A stretch of 64,000 bases of DNA from UBA7803 sp040219935. GTDB lineage: Bacteria; Pseudomonadota; Gammaproteobacteria; Pseudomonadales; Azotimanducaceae. Below the pieces are notes generated by a model. That model was not told the DNA's origin. It searched no databases and saw only the letters and a list, made by a program, of their open reading frames with translations. The stretch lies in the NCBI GenBank assembly GCA_040219935.1, contig JAVJUA010000063.1:62001-126000 (forward strand), written 5' to 3'. Position numbers and translations under genes: made by a program. Within the stretch, counting starts at the first letter, position 1; every line of letters begins with the position of its first letter. Below, piece by piece: positions 1-8,238 of this stretch.

Positions 1-1
1 G

Positions 2-88
2 GCCGCCGCGCGCGCCGAGGGCGTGATCTGTGTTGCCGACGATCTGGCGGCGCTGGCCGAGCACCTTCTGGAGGGAACGCCATGCTGA
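2..88 (+). CDS. gmhB: GmhB C-terminus (partial)
   Basis: The window opens inside a reading frame that gives 28 residues and stops at TGA 86-88. The tail contains VADDLAALAEHLLEG, which resembles the C-terminal helix of D-glycero-D-manno-heptose-1,7-bisphosphate 7-phosphatase, an enzyme of LPS inner-core heptose synthesis. The stop overlaps the plsC start (ATGCTGA), so the two are translationally coupled. The gmhB-plsC-gyrB order is usual in Pseudomonas-like genomes, and that context carries most of the call. The 5' part is outside the window. Confidence 0.6.
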   Translation, partial: AAARAEGVICVADDLAALAEHLLEGTPC

Positions 89-807
89 CGCTCCGGTCCA
101 TCGCGTTCTACGTTGGATACGCTCTGGCCACCATCCTCTGGGGCACGGTGGGTACGCTGGTCGGCCCGTTGCTGCCCGTCGAGCGACGTTTCGGCTTCAT
201 CATCGGCCGATGGACCGGATTCTGCCTCTGGTGGCTGCGGGTGACCTGCGGCATTCGCCACCGCATCACCGGGCTGGAGAACGTTCCCAGCCGGGCCTGC
301 GTCGTGCTGTGCCGCCACGAAAGCACGTGGGAGACGCTGTTCATGCAGCAGTTGTTCGCGCCGCAGGCCACCCTGATCAAGCGCGAGCTGCTGAACATTC
401 CGTTCTTCGGCTGGGCGTTCCGCACGCTGCGTCCCATCGCCATCGATCGCGGGCAGCCGCGCAAGGCGCTGCGTACCGTGGTGGACGAAGGGTCGAAACG
501 GCTGGGCAGCGGCATCTGGGTGGTGCTGTTCCCGGAAGGCACGCGGATGCCACCCGGCGTGATCGGCAGGTTTCAGCCGGGTGGCGCGGCGCTGGCCGCG
601 TCGTCGGGTGCCGACGTGCTGGTGGTTGCTCACAACGCGGGCCAGTTCTGGCCCGCGCACCAGTTTCTGAAGCGACCGGGCACCATCGACGTTCGCATCG
701 GCCCGCCGATCAACGCCAGCGGTCGCAGCAGCAAGGAGATTCACGCCGCCGCCACGGCCGCGTTTGAGGCGCTGATGGCACAACTGCCTGCCGCCGCGGG
801 CAACTAG
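82..807 (+). CDS. plsC: 1-acyl-sn-glycerol-3-phosphate acyltransferase (PlsC family)
   Basis: This 241-residue inner-membrane protein should acylate lysophosphatidic acid at sn-2 during phospholipid synthesis. A hydrophobic N-terminal segment (about residues 5-30) anchors it. The acyltransferase block RHESTWET near residue 75 is an HX4E version of the usual HX4D motif, and FPEGTRM near residue 150 is the glycerophosphate-binding motif. The HX4E form appears in some PlsC relatives and need not mean loss of activity. The ATG overlaps the end of gmhB. The gene converges on gyrB with a 34-bp gap that holds only a weak 5-bp hairpin. Confidence 0.88.
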   Translation: MLTLRSIAFYVGYALATILWGTVGTLVGPLLPVERRFGFIIGRWTGFCLWWLRVTCGIRHRITGLENVPSRACVVLCRHESTWETLFMQQLFAPQATLIKRELLNIPFFGWAFRTLRPIAIDRGQPRKALRTVVDEGSKRLGSGIWVVLFPEGTRMPPGVIGRFQPGGAALAASSGADVLVVAHNAGQFWPAHQFLKRPGTIDVRIGPPINASGRSSKEIHAAATAAFEALMAQLPAAAGN

Positions 808-841
808 GGTCCGCTCGGGCCATGCCCGGCGTGGGCTTGGC

Positions 842-3253
842 TCAAACGTCCAGATTGACCACGGACAGGGCGTTGGCCTCGATGAACTCCCGTCGGGGTT
901 CCACCTGATCGCCCATCAGCGTGGTGAACATCTGATCGGCGGCGATGGCATCGTCGACGGTGACCCGCAGCATGCGCCGCACCTCAGGATCCATGGTGGT
1001 CTGCCAGAGCTGGTCCGGGTTCATCTCGCCAAGCCCCTTGTAGCGCTGCACGTCGAGCCCGCGCTTGGCCTCGGCGACGAACCAGGCCAACGCCTCGCCG
1101 AACGTGCTCACCGAACGCTCCTTGTCGCCGCGGCGGGCTCGGGCACCGGGCTCCAGAAGCCCGTGCACCTGCTCGCCCAGGGCGGCGATGGCACGGTACT
1201 CGGCGCTCATGAAGAAGGCGTAGGGAAGCCGAACCTGCTCGGTAATGCCACGCACACGCAGCTGCACGATGGGCACATACACCTGGTGCTCGGCGTCGAA
1301 CTCCAAGGCGACGGTCACCTGATCACCATCGATCATGCCGATGGCAGTCTGTAAGTGCTCACTCCAGCGCTGCATCTCGGCTTCGCTCGCCATCCTGGCG
1401 GCGTCCACGGTGGGCATGTCGACCAGGCGCTCGGTGATGCTGCGCGGATAGAACCGGCTGCGCTTGTCCAGGCGCAGCATGAGCATCGTGTACTCGCGGG
1501 CCAGACGCTCGAGCACCGCGTCGTCGATGGCGGGAGCGTCGGCGTTGACGAACAGCTTGGCATCGTCGAGGGCCAGCTGCAGGATGTGGTCCTCCAGCTC
1601 CACGTCATCCTTGACGTACCGCTCCTGCTTGCCCTTCTTCACCTTGTACAGCGGCGGCTGGGCGATGAACACATAGCCGCGCTCGATCAGCTCGGGCATC
1701 TGCCGGAAGAAGAAGGTCAGCAGCAGGGTCCGGATGTGGGAGCCGTCGACGTCGGCGTCGGTCATGATGATGATGCGGTGGTAGCGGACCTTGTTCGGAT
1801 CGAATTCCGTACGACCGATGCCGCATCCCAGCGCGGTGACCAGCGTGCCCACCTCCGCCGAGGAAAGCATCTTGTCAAAGCGCGCCTTTTCCACATTCAG
1901 GATCTTGCCCCGCAGGGGCAGGATGGCCTGGGTGCGCCGGTCGCGCCCCTGCTTGGCGGAGCCGCCAGCGGAATCGCCCTCCACCAGATACAGCTCGGAC
2001 AGGGCGGGGTCTTTCTCCTGGCAATCGGCCAGCTTCCCGGGCAGACCGGCGATGTCCAACGCGCCCTTGCGGCGGGTCATCTCCCGCGCCTTTCGAGCCG
2101 CCTCCCGGGCTCGGGCGGCGTCTATCATCTTTGACACCACCGCCTTGGCGTCCTGGGGGTTCTCGTCCAGATATTCCGTAAAGGCCCTTGTCAGCTCTTG
2201 CTCTACGGCGGGCTTCACCTCGCTGGAAACCAGCTTGTCCTTGGTCTGGGCTGAGAACTTGGGATCGGGCACCTTCACGGAGACCACAGCCGTCAGACCC
2301 TCTCGGGCGTCGTCGCCGGAGGTGGCAACCCCCACCTTTTTGAGCAGGCCTTCGCGCTCGATGTAGTTGTTCAGGCAGCGGGTCAGCGCCGAGCGAAACC
2401 CCGCCATGTGCGTGCCGCCGTCGCGCTGCGGGATGTTGTTCGTGTATGGAAACACCTGCTCCTGAAAGCCGTCATTCCACTGCATGGCCACTTCCACGCC
2501 GATGCCGTCTTCCCGCTCGGGGCTGACGAAATGAAAGACCCGGTTGAGCGGCGTCTTCTTGGCGTTCAGATATTCCACGAAGGCGCGCAAGCCGCCGTCA
2601 TAGAGAAACATTTCCTTCTTGCCGCTGCGCTCGTCCAGCAGGTGGATCTCGACGCCCGAGTTCAGAAAGGCCAGCTCCCGCAGCCGCTTGGCCAGAATGT
2701 CGTAGTGGAACTCGACATTCTTGAAGGTTGCCGGTGACGGTCGAAAGTAGCACTCGGTGCCCCGGTCCTGGGTCTCGCCAACCTGGCGCAGCGGCGCGTC
2801 CGGCACGCCGTGACGGTAGTTCTGCTCGTAGACCTTGCCATCCCGGCGCACCGTGAGCCGGAATTCCTCGGATAGCGCGTTTACCACGGAGACGCCCACG
2901 CCGTGCAGCCCGCCCGAGACCTTGTAGCTGTTGTCGTCGAACTTTCCGCCGGCGTGCAGCGTGGTCATGATGACCTGGGCCGCCGATACGCCCTCTTCGG
3001 GATGAATGTCTACCGGAATGCCGCGGCCGTCGTCGCGAACGGTGACGGCCTCCTCCGGGTGAACGATGACATGAATGCGCTTGCAGTGACCGGCGAGGGA
3101 TTCATCGATGGAGTTGTCCACCAGCTCCTGGACCATGTGGTGCAGCCCGGTGCCGTCCTCGGTATCGCCGATGTACATGCCCGGTCGCTTGCGCACCGCA
3201 TCCAGGCCGCGCAACACCTTGATGCTCTTCGAATCGTATTCCCTGTCCGCCAT
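842..3253 (-). CDS. gyrB: DNA gyrase subunit B
   Basis: This is the ATPase subunit of DNA gyrase (803 residues), which introduces negative supercoils together with GyrA. The GHKL ATPase domain is at the N-terminus, with E43 and N47 inside QELVDNSIDES, then DDGRGIP and GGLHGVGVSVVNAL. The Toprim domain follows, with EGDSAGGSAKQGRDR and the metal-binding DADVDGSH. The C-terminus has QRYKGLGEMNPDQLW, which contacts GyrA and DNA. Length matches the gammaproteobacterial form with the Toprim insert. The ATG has AGGGCAGGT upstream. The gene follows recF in the dnaA-dnaN-recF-gyrB block. Confidence 0.98.
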   Translation of the reverse strand: MADREYDSKSIKVLRGLDAVRKRPGMYIGDTEDGTGLHHMVQELVDNSIDESLAGHCKRIHVIVHPEEAVTVRDDGRGIPVDIHPEEGVSAAQVIMTTLHAGGKFDDNSYKVSGGLHGVGVSVVNALSEEFRLTVRRDGKVYEQNYRHGVPDAPLRQVGETQDRGTECYFRPSPATFKNVEFHYDILAKRLRELAFLNSGVEIHLLDERSGKKEMFLYDGGLRAFVEYLNAKKTPLNRVFHFVSPEREDGIGVEVAMQWNDGFQEQVFPYTNNIPQRDGGTHMAGFRSALTRCLNNYIEREGLLKKVGVATSGDDAREGLTAVVSVKVPDPKFSAQTKDKLVSSEVKPAVEQELTRAFTEYLDENPQDAKAVVSKMIDAARAREAARKAREMTRRKGALDIAGLPGKLADCQEKDPALSELYLVEGDSAGGSAKQGRDRRTQAILPLRGKILNVEKARFDKMLSSAEVGTLVTALGCGIGRTEFDPNKVRYHRIIIMTDADVDGSHIRTLLLTFFFRQMPELIERGYVFIAQPPLYKVKKGKQERYVKDDVELEDHILQLALDDAKLFVNADAPAIDDAVLERLAREYTMLMLRLDKRSRFYPRSITERLVDMPTVDAARMASEAEMQRWSEHLQTAIGMIDGDQVTVALEFDAEHQVYVPIVQLRVRGITEQVRLPYAFFMSAEYRAIAALGEQVHGLLEPGARARRGDKERSVSTFGEALAWFVAEAKRGLDVQRYKGLGEMNPDQLWQTTMDPEVRRMLRVTVDDAIAADQMFTTLMGDQVEPRREFIEANALSVVNLDV

Positions 3254-3304
3254 ACCTGCCCTCGAGTTCCTTTGTTCTCCGGTCGCTCGGGCTCAACGCT
3301 CTCG

Positions 3305-4399
3305 TCAAACCGCGCCCACCCGGCCTTGTTCCACGTGGAACACCCGCATATCCAGCCCGACGCCCTCGCGCCAGTGCTCTGGACCCAGATTGGAGGTGGC
3401 CAGCACCTGACAACCCAACGCTGTGACGAGGCGGAAGAAGCGGGCGCTGTGCGCCAGGTCGAATTCGGCCCCTATGTCGTCGATCAGAAACACGCTGGCT
3501 CGACGCGCGGTTCCCATCAGCAGACGCGCCTGCGCCAACATCATCGCGCTGGCCACCGCCTTGCCCTGCCCCCGGGACAACGCACCGGCGGCCGCCACCC
3601 CATTCGTGCGCAAAGAGACGTCTGCGCGATGCGGCCCGCTCTGAGTGGTGCCCGATTTTAACTCCCGGGACAGGGTTTCACCCAGCACTTTCCGAAGCGA
3701 GTCGCCAGCGCGCCATCCCGGCTCGTACGCCATGTCCAAGCGCAGTTCGGGCGCCAGGTCTCCCAGAACCCGGGTCAGCAACGGCTCGAGGTCGTTGAGG
3801 TAGCGTTGACGCCGCTGGTTGACGAGGTCGCCCGACTCAGCGACCTCATCGGTCCAGACCAGCAGCGCAGACTCGGGCAGTTCGCCGGCGGCGACGGCCT
3901 TGAGCGCAGCGTTCCGCTGCTTGAGCGCGTGCAGATACTGCCGCCACGCCCGCAGGTGCTCTGGTTCCACGTGGAACAATCCCCAGTCGAGCCACTGCCG
4001 CCGCTCAACCGGTGAGCCGAACACCAGGTCGCTGAGCCCCGGGGTGAGAACCTGAAGCGGCAGCAGAACGGCCAACTCGGACAGGCGCCGCGCGGCTTCG
4101 CCGTTGATCCGCAGCTCCCCGCGATTCCGCCGATTCCGCGTCATCGCGACCGTCAGCCGCCCTCGATGCTCGTCCTCCAGGTCGGCCCGCACCAGCAGCT
4201 CGTCGGCCTCACGCCCGATCAGATCCTGAACCTGGCCGGACCGGAATGATCGCCCGCGCCCCAGAAGGTGCACGGCCTCCAGCAACGCCGTCTTGCCTGC
4301 GCCATTGCTTCCGTAAAGATAATTCAGCCCGGGTCCGAGCTCGACATCGACGTCGGCCAGGTTCCGCAACTGCGAGATGGAGAGGCGCCGAATCCACAC
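3305..4399 (-). CDS. recF: DNA replication and repair protein RecF
   Basis: This 364-residue SMC-like ATPase loads RecA at gaps with RecO and RecR. Walker A is GSNGAGKTALLEAV near residue 30, the ABC-type signature is LSRGQGKAVASAMM near residue 275, and Walker B is FLIDDIGAEFD near residue 310. The start is GTG (GTGTGGATTCGG). It lies 22 bp after the dnaN stop and so is probably cotranscribed. Two 16-bp parS-like palindromes are embedded in the coding sequence and show in the protein as two FHVE segments. Confidence 0.97.
   Translation of the reverse strand: MWIRRLSISQLRNLADVDVELGPGLNYLYGSNGAGKTALLEAVHLLGRGRSFRSGQVQDLIGREADELLVRADLEDEHRGRLTVAMTRNRRNRGELRINGEAARRLSELAVLLPLQVLTPGLSDLVFGSPVERRQWLDWGLFHVEPEHLRAWRQYLHALKQRNAALKAVAAGELPESALLVWTDEVAESGDLVNQRRQRYLNDLEPLLTRVLGDLAPELRLDMAYEPGWRAGDSLRKVLGETLSRELKSGTTQSGPHRADVSLRTNGVAAAGALSRGQGKAVASAMMLAQARLLMGTARRASVFLIDDIGAEFDLAHSARFFRLVTALGCQVLATSNLGPEHWREGVGLDMRVFHVEQGRVGAV
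3327..3342. promoter_or_regulatory. parS: parS-like centromere site 1
   Basis: TGTTCCACGTGGAACA is a perfect 16-bp palindrome and matches the ParB-binding consensus TGTTNCACGTGNAACA. It lies in the last codons of recF, about 3.7 kb from the likely origin and about 11 kb from parAB. ParB-parS nucleoprotein complexes near the origin direct chromosome segregation. Confidence 0.85.
3963..3978. promoter_or_regulatory. parS: parS-like centromere site 2
   Basis: GGTTCCACGTGGAACA reads TGTTCCACGTGGAACC on the minus strand and differs from site 1 only in its last base. It lies in the middle of recF, 636 bp from site 1. Two such matches within one gene near the origin argue strongly for function. Confidence 0.82.
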
Positions 4400-4421
4400 G
4401 GCTCAGCGCTCGAAAGACCGA

Positions 4422-5528
4422 TCAGAGCCGCATGGGCATAACGACATAGACCGCCTGGGGATTGCCGGCTCCTTCGATCAAGGCGCTGCTGTTGGCATCG
4501 GCCACGCTGAGATGCACTTCCGAGCCATCGAGCACGTTGAGGACGTCCTGCAGATAGCTGACGTTGAAGCCGATTTCCATGTGATCGCCGGCGTACGCCA
4601 CATGGACGACCTCTTCCGCTTCCTCCTGCTCCGGGTTGTTCGCCTGAATGGTCAGCTGCTCGCCATCGAGAATCAGCCGCACGCCCCGGTACTTTTCATT
4701 GGACAGGATCGATGCACGATGGAACGCCTGACGCAGCGTGTCCCGATCGCCCACCAGGGTCTGTTCCACTTTCCGGGGAACCACCTTCTCATAGTCAGGA
4801 AACTTGCCGTCCACCAGCTTGGTGGTCAACGTGTAGTCATCGGCAGCCAGCCGCAAATGATTGCTGCCGATGAGCAGCGTGACCGCCTTGTCCGAATCAT
4901 CAAGCAAACGGCCTATTTCTGCCACGCCTTTGCGGGGCACGATGGCCTGCAACCGATCGCCGAGATCGGGCGATCCATGGCTGAGGGTGTACATGGCCAG
5001 CCGATGCCCGTCTGTGGCCACACTGCGAACGTGGTCGCGGGTCACCTCGAGAAGCATGCCGTTCAGAAAATAGCGCACGTCCTGCTGCGCCATCGAAAAG
5101 CTGACGTGGTCCAGCAGCTTGCGCAACTCGGGCTGGGGCAACTCCAGGCTGAAATCCCCGCTGCCGGCCTCAACCCGGGGGAAATCACTGGCCGGCAGCG
5201 TTGCCAGGGCGAACCGGCTACGCCCCGACCGAACGATCGCCCGGTCACCCTCCACCTGCACCGAGACCTCCGCGCCTTCCGGCAGGGAGCGCCATATGTC
5301 AGCCAGCTTGCGCGCCGGGATCGTCACCTCCCCCGGCTGCTCGATGTCGGCGCCCGAGAACCGGGCAACCAGCTCCACCTCGAGATCGCTACCGGTGAGC
5401 GACAACTTGCCGTCAGCGGCGACCACCAGCAGATTCCCGAGCACGGGGAGCGTCTGCCGGCGTTCGACCACGCCCGTCACCAACTGCAATGGCCTCAGCA
5501 GCGCGTCTCGATTCGTCGAGAATTTCAT
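4422..5528 (-). CDS. dnaN: DNA polymerase III beta sliding clamp
   Basis: This 368-residue clamp forms a ring dimer that tethers DNA polymerase III to DNA. The protein starts MKFSTNRDALLRPLQLVTGV and ends in VVMPMRL, both typical of bacterial beta clamps. The ATG at 5528 is preferred over a GTG two codons upstream because GAGGT sits just before it and would be occluded if translation began at the GTG. It lies 41 bp after dnaA and 22 bp before recF. Confidence 0.97.
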   Translation of the reverse strand: MKFSTNRDALLRPLQLVTGVVERRQTLPVLGNLLVVAADGKLSLTGSDLEVELVARFSGADIEQPGEVTIPARKLADIWRSLPEGAEVSVQVEGDRAIVRSGRSRFALATLPASDFPRVEAGSGDFSLELPQPELRKLLDHVSFSMAQQDVRYFLNGMLLEVTRDHVRSVATDGHRLAMYTLSHGSPDLGDRLQAIVPRKGVAEIGRLLDDSDKAVTLLIGSNHLRLAADDYTLTTKLVDGKFPDYEKVVPRKVEQTLVGDRDTLRQAFHRASILSNEKYRGVRLILDGEQLTIQANNPEQEEAEEVVHVAYAGDHMEIGFNVSYLQDVLNVLDGSEVHLSVADANSSALIEGAGNPQAVYVVMPMRL

Positions 5529-5569
5529 GGGCACCTCACCTCAGCCGCGACCGTCACACGGCTTTACCG

Positions 5570-6919
5570 TCAACCCGACAGCAACCGGCCCAGATTCCGA
5601 TAGTCTTCGCTCACGTCGGCGCTGCTTTCCTTGAGCCCGGCGATCCGCTTGCAGGCATGCAGCACGGTCGTGTGATCGCGACCACCGAACGCTTCACCGA
5701 TCTCAGGCAGCGAGTGATTGGTCAGCTCCTTGGCAAGAAACATGGCCATCTGTCGTGGCCGCGCAATCGTCCGACTGCGACGCTTCGAAAGAATATCGGA
5801 AATCTTGATGTTGTAGTACTCGGCCACCAGCCGCTGGATGTTGTCGATGCTGATCTGCCGATCCTGAATCGCCAGCAGGTCGCGCAGTGCGCGCTTCACC
5901 TGCTCAATGGTGATGCGACTACCGGTGAACCGGGCATTGGCAATCACCCGTCGCAGTGCGCCTTCGAGCTCTCGAACGTTCGAGCGTATTCGCTCGCCGA
6001 TGAAGAACGCGACAGCCGGATCCAGATCCACCTGCTCGGCTTCGGCCTTCTTCATCAGAATCGCCACCCGGGTCTCGAGTTCCGGCGGCTCGACCTCCTG
6101 GGTGAGGCCGTACACGAAGCGCGACTTCAGCCGCTCTTCCAGGCCGTCGATTTCCCGAGGGTAGCGATCGCAGGTCAGCACCATCTGCCGGTCGCGCTCG
6201 AGCATGGCGTTGAACACGTGAAAGAATTCTTCCTGAGACCGCAGCTTGTTCGCGAAGAACTGAATGTCGTCGATCAGCAGCGTGTCTACCGAGCGGTAGT
6301 ACTGCATGAACTCGTCCATGGTGCCCTGCTGCAGAGCCTTGACCATATCCTGGACGAAGCGCTGCGAGTGCAGGTACACCACTTTGGCGTCCGGATTGCT
6401 CTGCTTGATGTAGTTTCCCACCGCGTGCATCAGGTGGGTCTTGCCGAGCCCCACGCCGCCGTACAGCAGCAGCGGGTTATAGGAGCGACCGGCGTTCGCG
6501 GCCACCTGCATGGCAGCCGCCTTGGCCATCTCGTTCGACTTGCCCTCGACGAACGTCTCGAACACGAAGTCTTCGTTGAGCTTGTCCCCCCCTCCGGCAG
6601 TGCCGCCACCCTGACTGCCGTTAGCCTTTCCGCCCCCGGAGCCATCCGCGCGCAGCGGACCGGCACCACCACCCGCGTCGAGGGTGCCGACGTCCACGGA
6701 CACCGCAGATTCCAGACCGCCCATCTCGCTCAACAGCTCGTGGATGCGCTCGAGGTAGGTGAGTTGCACCTGGTGCTTTACGTACCGGTTGGGCGCCAGA
6801 ATCCGCAACCGCCCATCTTCTTCGCGGGCCTGGAGAGGCCTGATCCAAGTATTGAACTGTTGCGACGACAGCTCGTCCTGAAGCCGATCCAGGCAACGGT
6901 CCCATGCAGAGCGTCCCAC
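5570..6919 (-). CDS. dnaA: Chromosomal replication initiator DnaA
   Basis: This 449-residue AAA+ protein opens oriC. Domain I (about 1-85) begins WDRCLDRLQDELSSQQFNTW. A Gly/Ser-rich linker (about 100-125) follows. The AAA+ core has Walker A GGVGLGKTHLMHAVGN near residue 155 and Walker B LLIDDIQFF. Domain IV ends with the box-binding helix and GGRDHTTVLHACKRI. The only usable start is GTG at 6919, since an in-frame TGA precedes it directly; GGGGGC provides the ribosome site. The gene is divergent from rpmH across the likely origin. Confidence 0.98.
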   Translation of the reverse strand: MGRSAWDRCLDRLQDELSSQQFNTWIRPLQAREEDGRLRILAPNRYVKHQVQLTYLERIHELLSEMGGLESAVSVDVGTLDAGGGAGPLRADGSGGGKANGSQGGGTAGGGDKLNEDFVFETFVEGKSNEMAKAAAMQVAANAGRSYNPLLLYGGVGLGKTHLMHAVGNYIKQSNPDAKVVYLHSQRFVQDMVKALQQGTMDEFMQYYRSVDTLLIDDIQFFANKLRSQEEFFHVFNAMLERDRQMVLTCDRYPREIDGLEERLKSRFVYGLTQEVEPPELETRVAILMKKAEAEQVDLDPAVAFFIGERIRSNVRELEGALRRVIANARFTGSRITIEQVKRALRDLLAIQDRQISIDNIQRLVAEYYNIKISDILSKRRSRTIARPRQMAMFLAKELTNHSLPEIGEAFGGRDHTTVLHACKRIAGLKESSADVSEDYRNLGRLLSG

Positions 6920-6990
6920 TCAATGCCCCCTAAAAAAAACCTGCTTCCGGGCGAGTGCCGGAGCATCAGATATCATTCGAATTTGCGGCG

Positions 6991-7020
6991 ATTCTAGCCA
7001 CTTCGAACGAGCATTGGCTA
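6991..7020 (-). promoter_or_regulatory. Candidate dnaA promoter
   Basis: On the minus strand TAGCCA (7020-7015) and TAGAAT (6996-6991) are separated by 18 bp, about 70 bp upstream of the dnaA start. The -35 matches the consensus at four of six positions and the -10 at four of six, so support is moderate. Confidence 0.35.
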
Positions 7021-7147
7021 CGAGCGCCGCAGCAAAAGACCAATGAATTTTCGGATGAACTGGAAATTCAAAAGGTTAAGCAAGCAACGCCCGCCGCCAG
7101 CCGATCGGCATCGGAATCCCCCGTTGTGCGCAAAGGCGTTGAGAAGC

Positions 7148-7156
7148 TGTGGATAA
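7148..7156 (-). promoter_or_regulatory. DnaA box (perfect)
   Basis: TGTGGATAA is the exact complement of the consensus DnaA box TTATCCACA. It is near the centre of the dnaA-rpmH spacer. Confidence 0.85.
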
Positions 7157-7226
7157 CCGCCGCTTGCCACCACCGGGTCGTTCGGACCGTCGCCAATGCA
7201 CAGGCTGCGACCACCGCGCCCCAAGG

Positions 7227-7235
7227 TTTTCCACA
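7227..7235 (+). promoter_or_regulatory. DnaA box (one mismatch)
   Basis: TTTTCCACA differs from TTATCCACA at the third base. It is 70 bp from the perfect box and in the opposite orientation. Confidence 0.65.
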
Positions 7236-7380
7236 CCTCTGTACTTGCTGCAACGTCTTGAGACCACGCGCAATGTGCCATCCATCAACAGATGTGGGCG
7301 CCCCAACAAGCAACAACCATCTACATTCTTCGAGTCCGATCTTCAGGACCGACCCAGAAAAAATCACTGCTGATTATTGT

Positions 7381-7409
7381 TTGACTCCCCTCAGAGGCAT
7401 CCCTAAAAT
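7381..7409 (+). promoter_or_regulatory. Sigma-70 promoter for rpmH-rnpA
   Basis: TTGACT (7381-7386) and TAAAAT (7404-7409) are separated by 17 bp. They lie about 80 bp upstream of rpmH at the edge of the AT-rich end of the origin region. Both hexamers match the consensus at five of six positions. Confidence 0.75.
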
Positions 7410-7491
7410 CCGCGTCCCTCCCGGCACCCCCGGGCGGTGGGCCGCGCAGAACCGAGACCCACGGAACGACGACCGCCAGCAAGAGATCGCC

Positions 7492-7626
7492 ATGAAGAGA
7501 ACCTTTCAGCCCAGCAACCTGAAGCGAAAGCGCACCCACGGTTTTCGAGCCCGCATGGCTACTCGCGGCGGCCGCAAAGTCATCAACGCCCGACGCGCCA
7601 GAGGGCGAAAGCGCCTGTCAGCCTGA
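7492..7626 (+). CDS. rpmH: 50S ribosomal protein L34
   Basis: This 44-residue protein runs from MKRTFQPSNLKRKRTHGF to GRKRLSA, the universal form of L34. It is very basic and binds 23S rRNA. The ATG at 7492 is chosen because L34 always begins MKRT(F/Y)QPS; the frame is also open upstream, but that part is origin DNA. It is first of the conserved rpmH-rnpA-yidD-yidC-mnmE series. Confidence 0.98.
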   Translation: MKRTFQPSNLKRKRTHGFRARMATRGGRKVINARRARGRKRLSA

Positions 7627-7633
7627 TACGCCG

Positions 7634-7981
7634 TTGAGCTCCCGGCCGGCGCCCTTTCCGAGAACCGCAAGACTCCTCAAACCCACGGAATTCAACCTCG
7701 TCTTCCGTGATGCCGCCTTTCGGCGGCAGCGCGGGGCATTACGCCTGAGCGCCCGAGCGAATAGAATGCCCTCGGCCCGGCTGGGGTTGGTGGTCGGAAA
7801 GCGCGCGCTGGCACGCGCCACCGAACGCAATCGCGCCAAACGCGTGCTGCGGGAAACGTTTCGCCTGCGCCGCCACAGCCTGCGGTCCATGGACATCGTC
7901 GTCCAGGTCACGGGAGACGCCAGCAACAGCGCCTACCGGGAAGCATTCGAGGCGCTGCTTGCGGAATTGTCAGAGAGCTGA
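7634..7981 (+). CDS. rnpA: Ribonuclease P protein component
   Basis: This 115-residue basic protein is the cofactor of the RNase P ribozyme that matures tRNA 5' ends. FPRTARLLKPTEFNLVF near the N-terminus and the RNR-type motif ATERNRAKRVLRETFR near residue 65 are family hallmarks. The start is TTG at 7634, 7 bp after rpmH; no ATG or GTG lies before the conserved N-terminus. Confidence 0.93.
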   Translation: MSSRPAPFPRTARLLKPTEFNLVFRDAAFRRQRGALRLSARANRMPSARLGLVVGKRALARATERNRAKRVLRETFRLRRHSLRSMDIVVQVTGDASNSAYREAFEALLAELSES

Positions 7982-7990
7982 GAGCTGATC

Positions 7991-8233
7991 GTGCGCATAC
8001 GAGAACTGCCGAAACGCGCCGCGCTGGCGCTCATCCGTCTATATCAGCTGACGCTGAGCCCATTCATCGGGCAGCAGTGCCGTTTTCATCCCTCCTGCTC
8101 TCACTACGCCGCAGAAGCCATCGACCGCTACGGCGTGATGCGGGGTAGCTGGCTGGGCGCGCGACGCCTGTGTCGCTGTCATCCGTTCCACCCCGGCGGC
8201 TTCGACCCCGTTCCGTCGCCCAAGGAGCCCTGA
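7991..8233 (+). CDS. yidD: Membrane protein insertion efficiency factor YidD
   Basis: This 80-residue amphipathic protein is thought to assist membrane protein insertion with YidC. The conserved block YQLTLSPFIGQQCRFHPSCSHYA and a second cysteine motif CRCHPFHPGG identify DUF37/YidD. The start is GTG. It lies between rnpA and yidC as in most bacteria, and its stop is 5 bp before the yidC ATG. Confidence 0.95.
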   Translation: MRIRELPKRAALALIRLYQLTLSPFIGQQCRFHPSCSHYAAEAIDRYGVMRGSWLGARRLCRCHPFHPGGFDPVPSPKEP

Positions 8234-8238
8234 TACCC

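Larger units (their letters stand above)
6920..7491. other. oriC: Likely chromosomal origin oriC (dnaA-rpmH intergenic region)
   Basis: This 572-bp noncoding region between divergent dnaA and rpmH is the usual origin position in Pseudomonas-type genomes. It holds a perfect DnaA box (7148-7156), a one-mismatch box (7227-7235), a weak match CAATGCACA (7193-7201), AT-rich stretches at about 7033-7085 and 7351-7385, and a run of eight A near 6932. No other gene was seen in it. Fewer strong boxes are visible than in well-studied origins, so its exact limits are uncertain. Confidence 0.75.

Noticed and set aside
816..828. CGGGC-CAT-GCCCG hairpin between plsC and gyrB as a terminator
   Set aside because: Five-bp stem with a three-base loop and no T-run; expected by chance in such G+C-rich DNA.
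7193..7201. CAATGCACA as a third DnaA box
   Set aside because: Two mismatches at the first bases; too weak to call alone.
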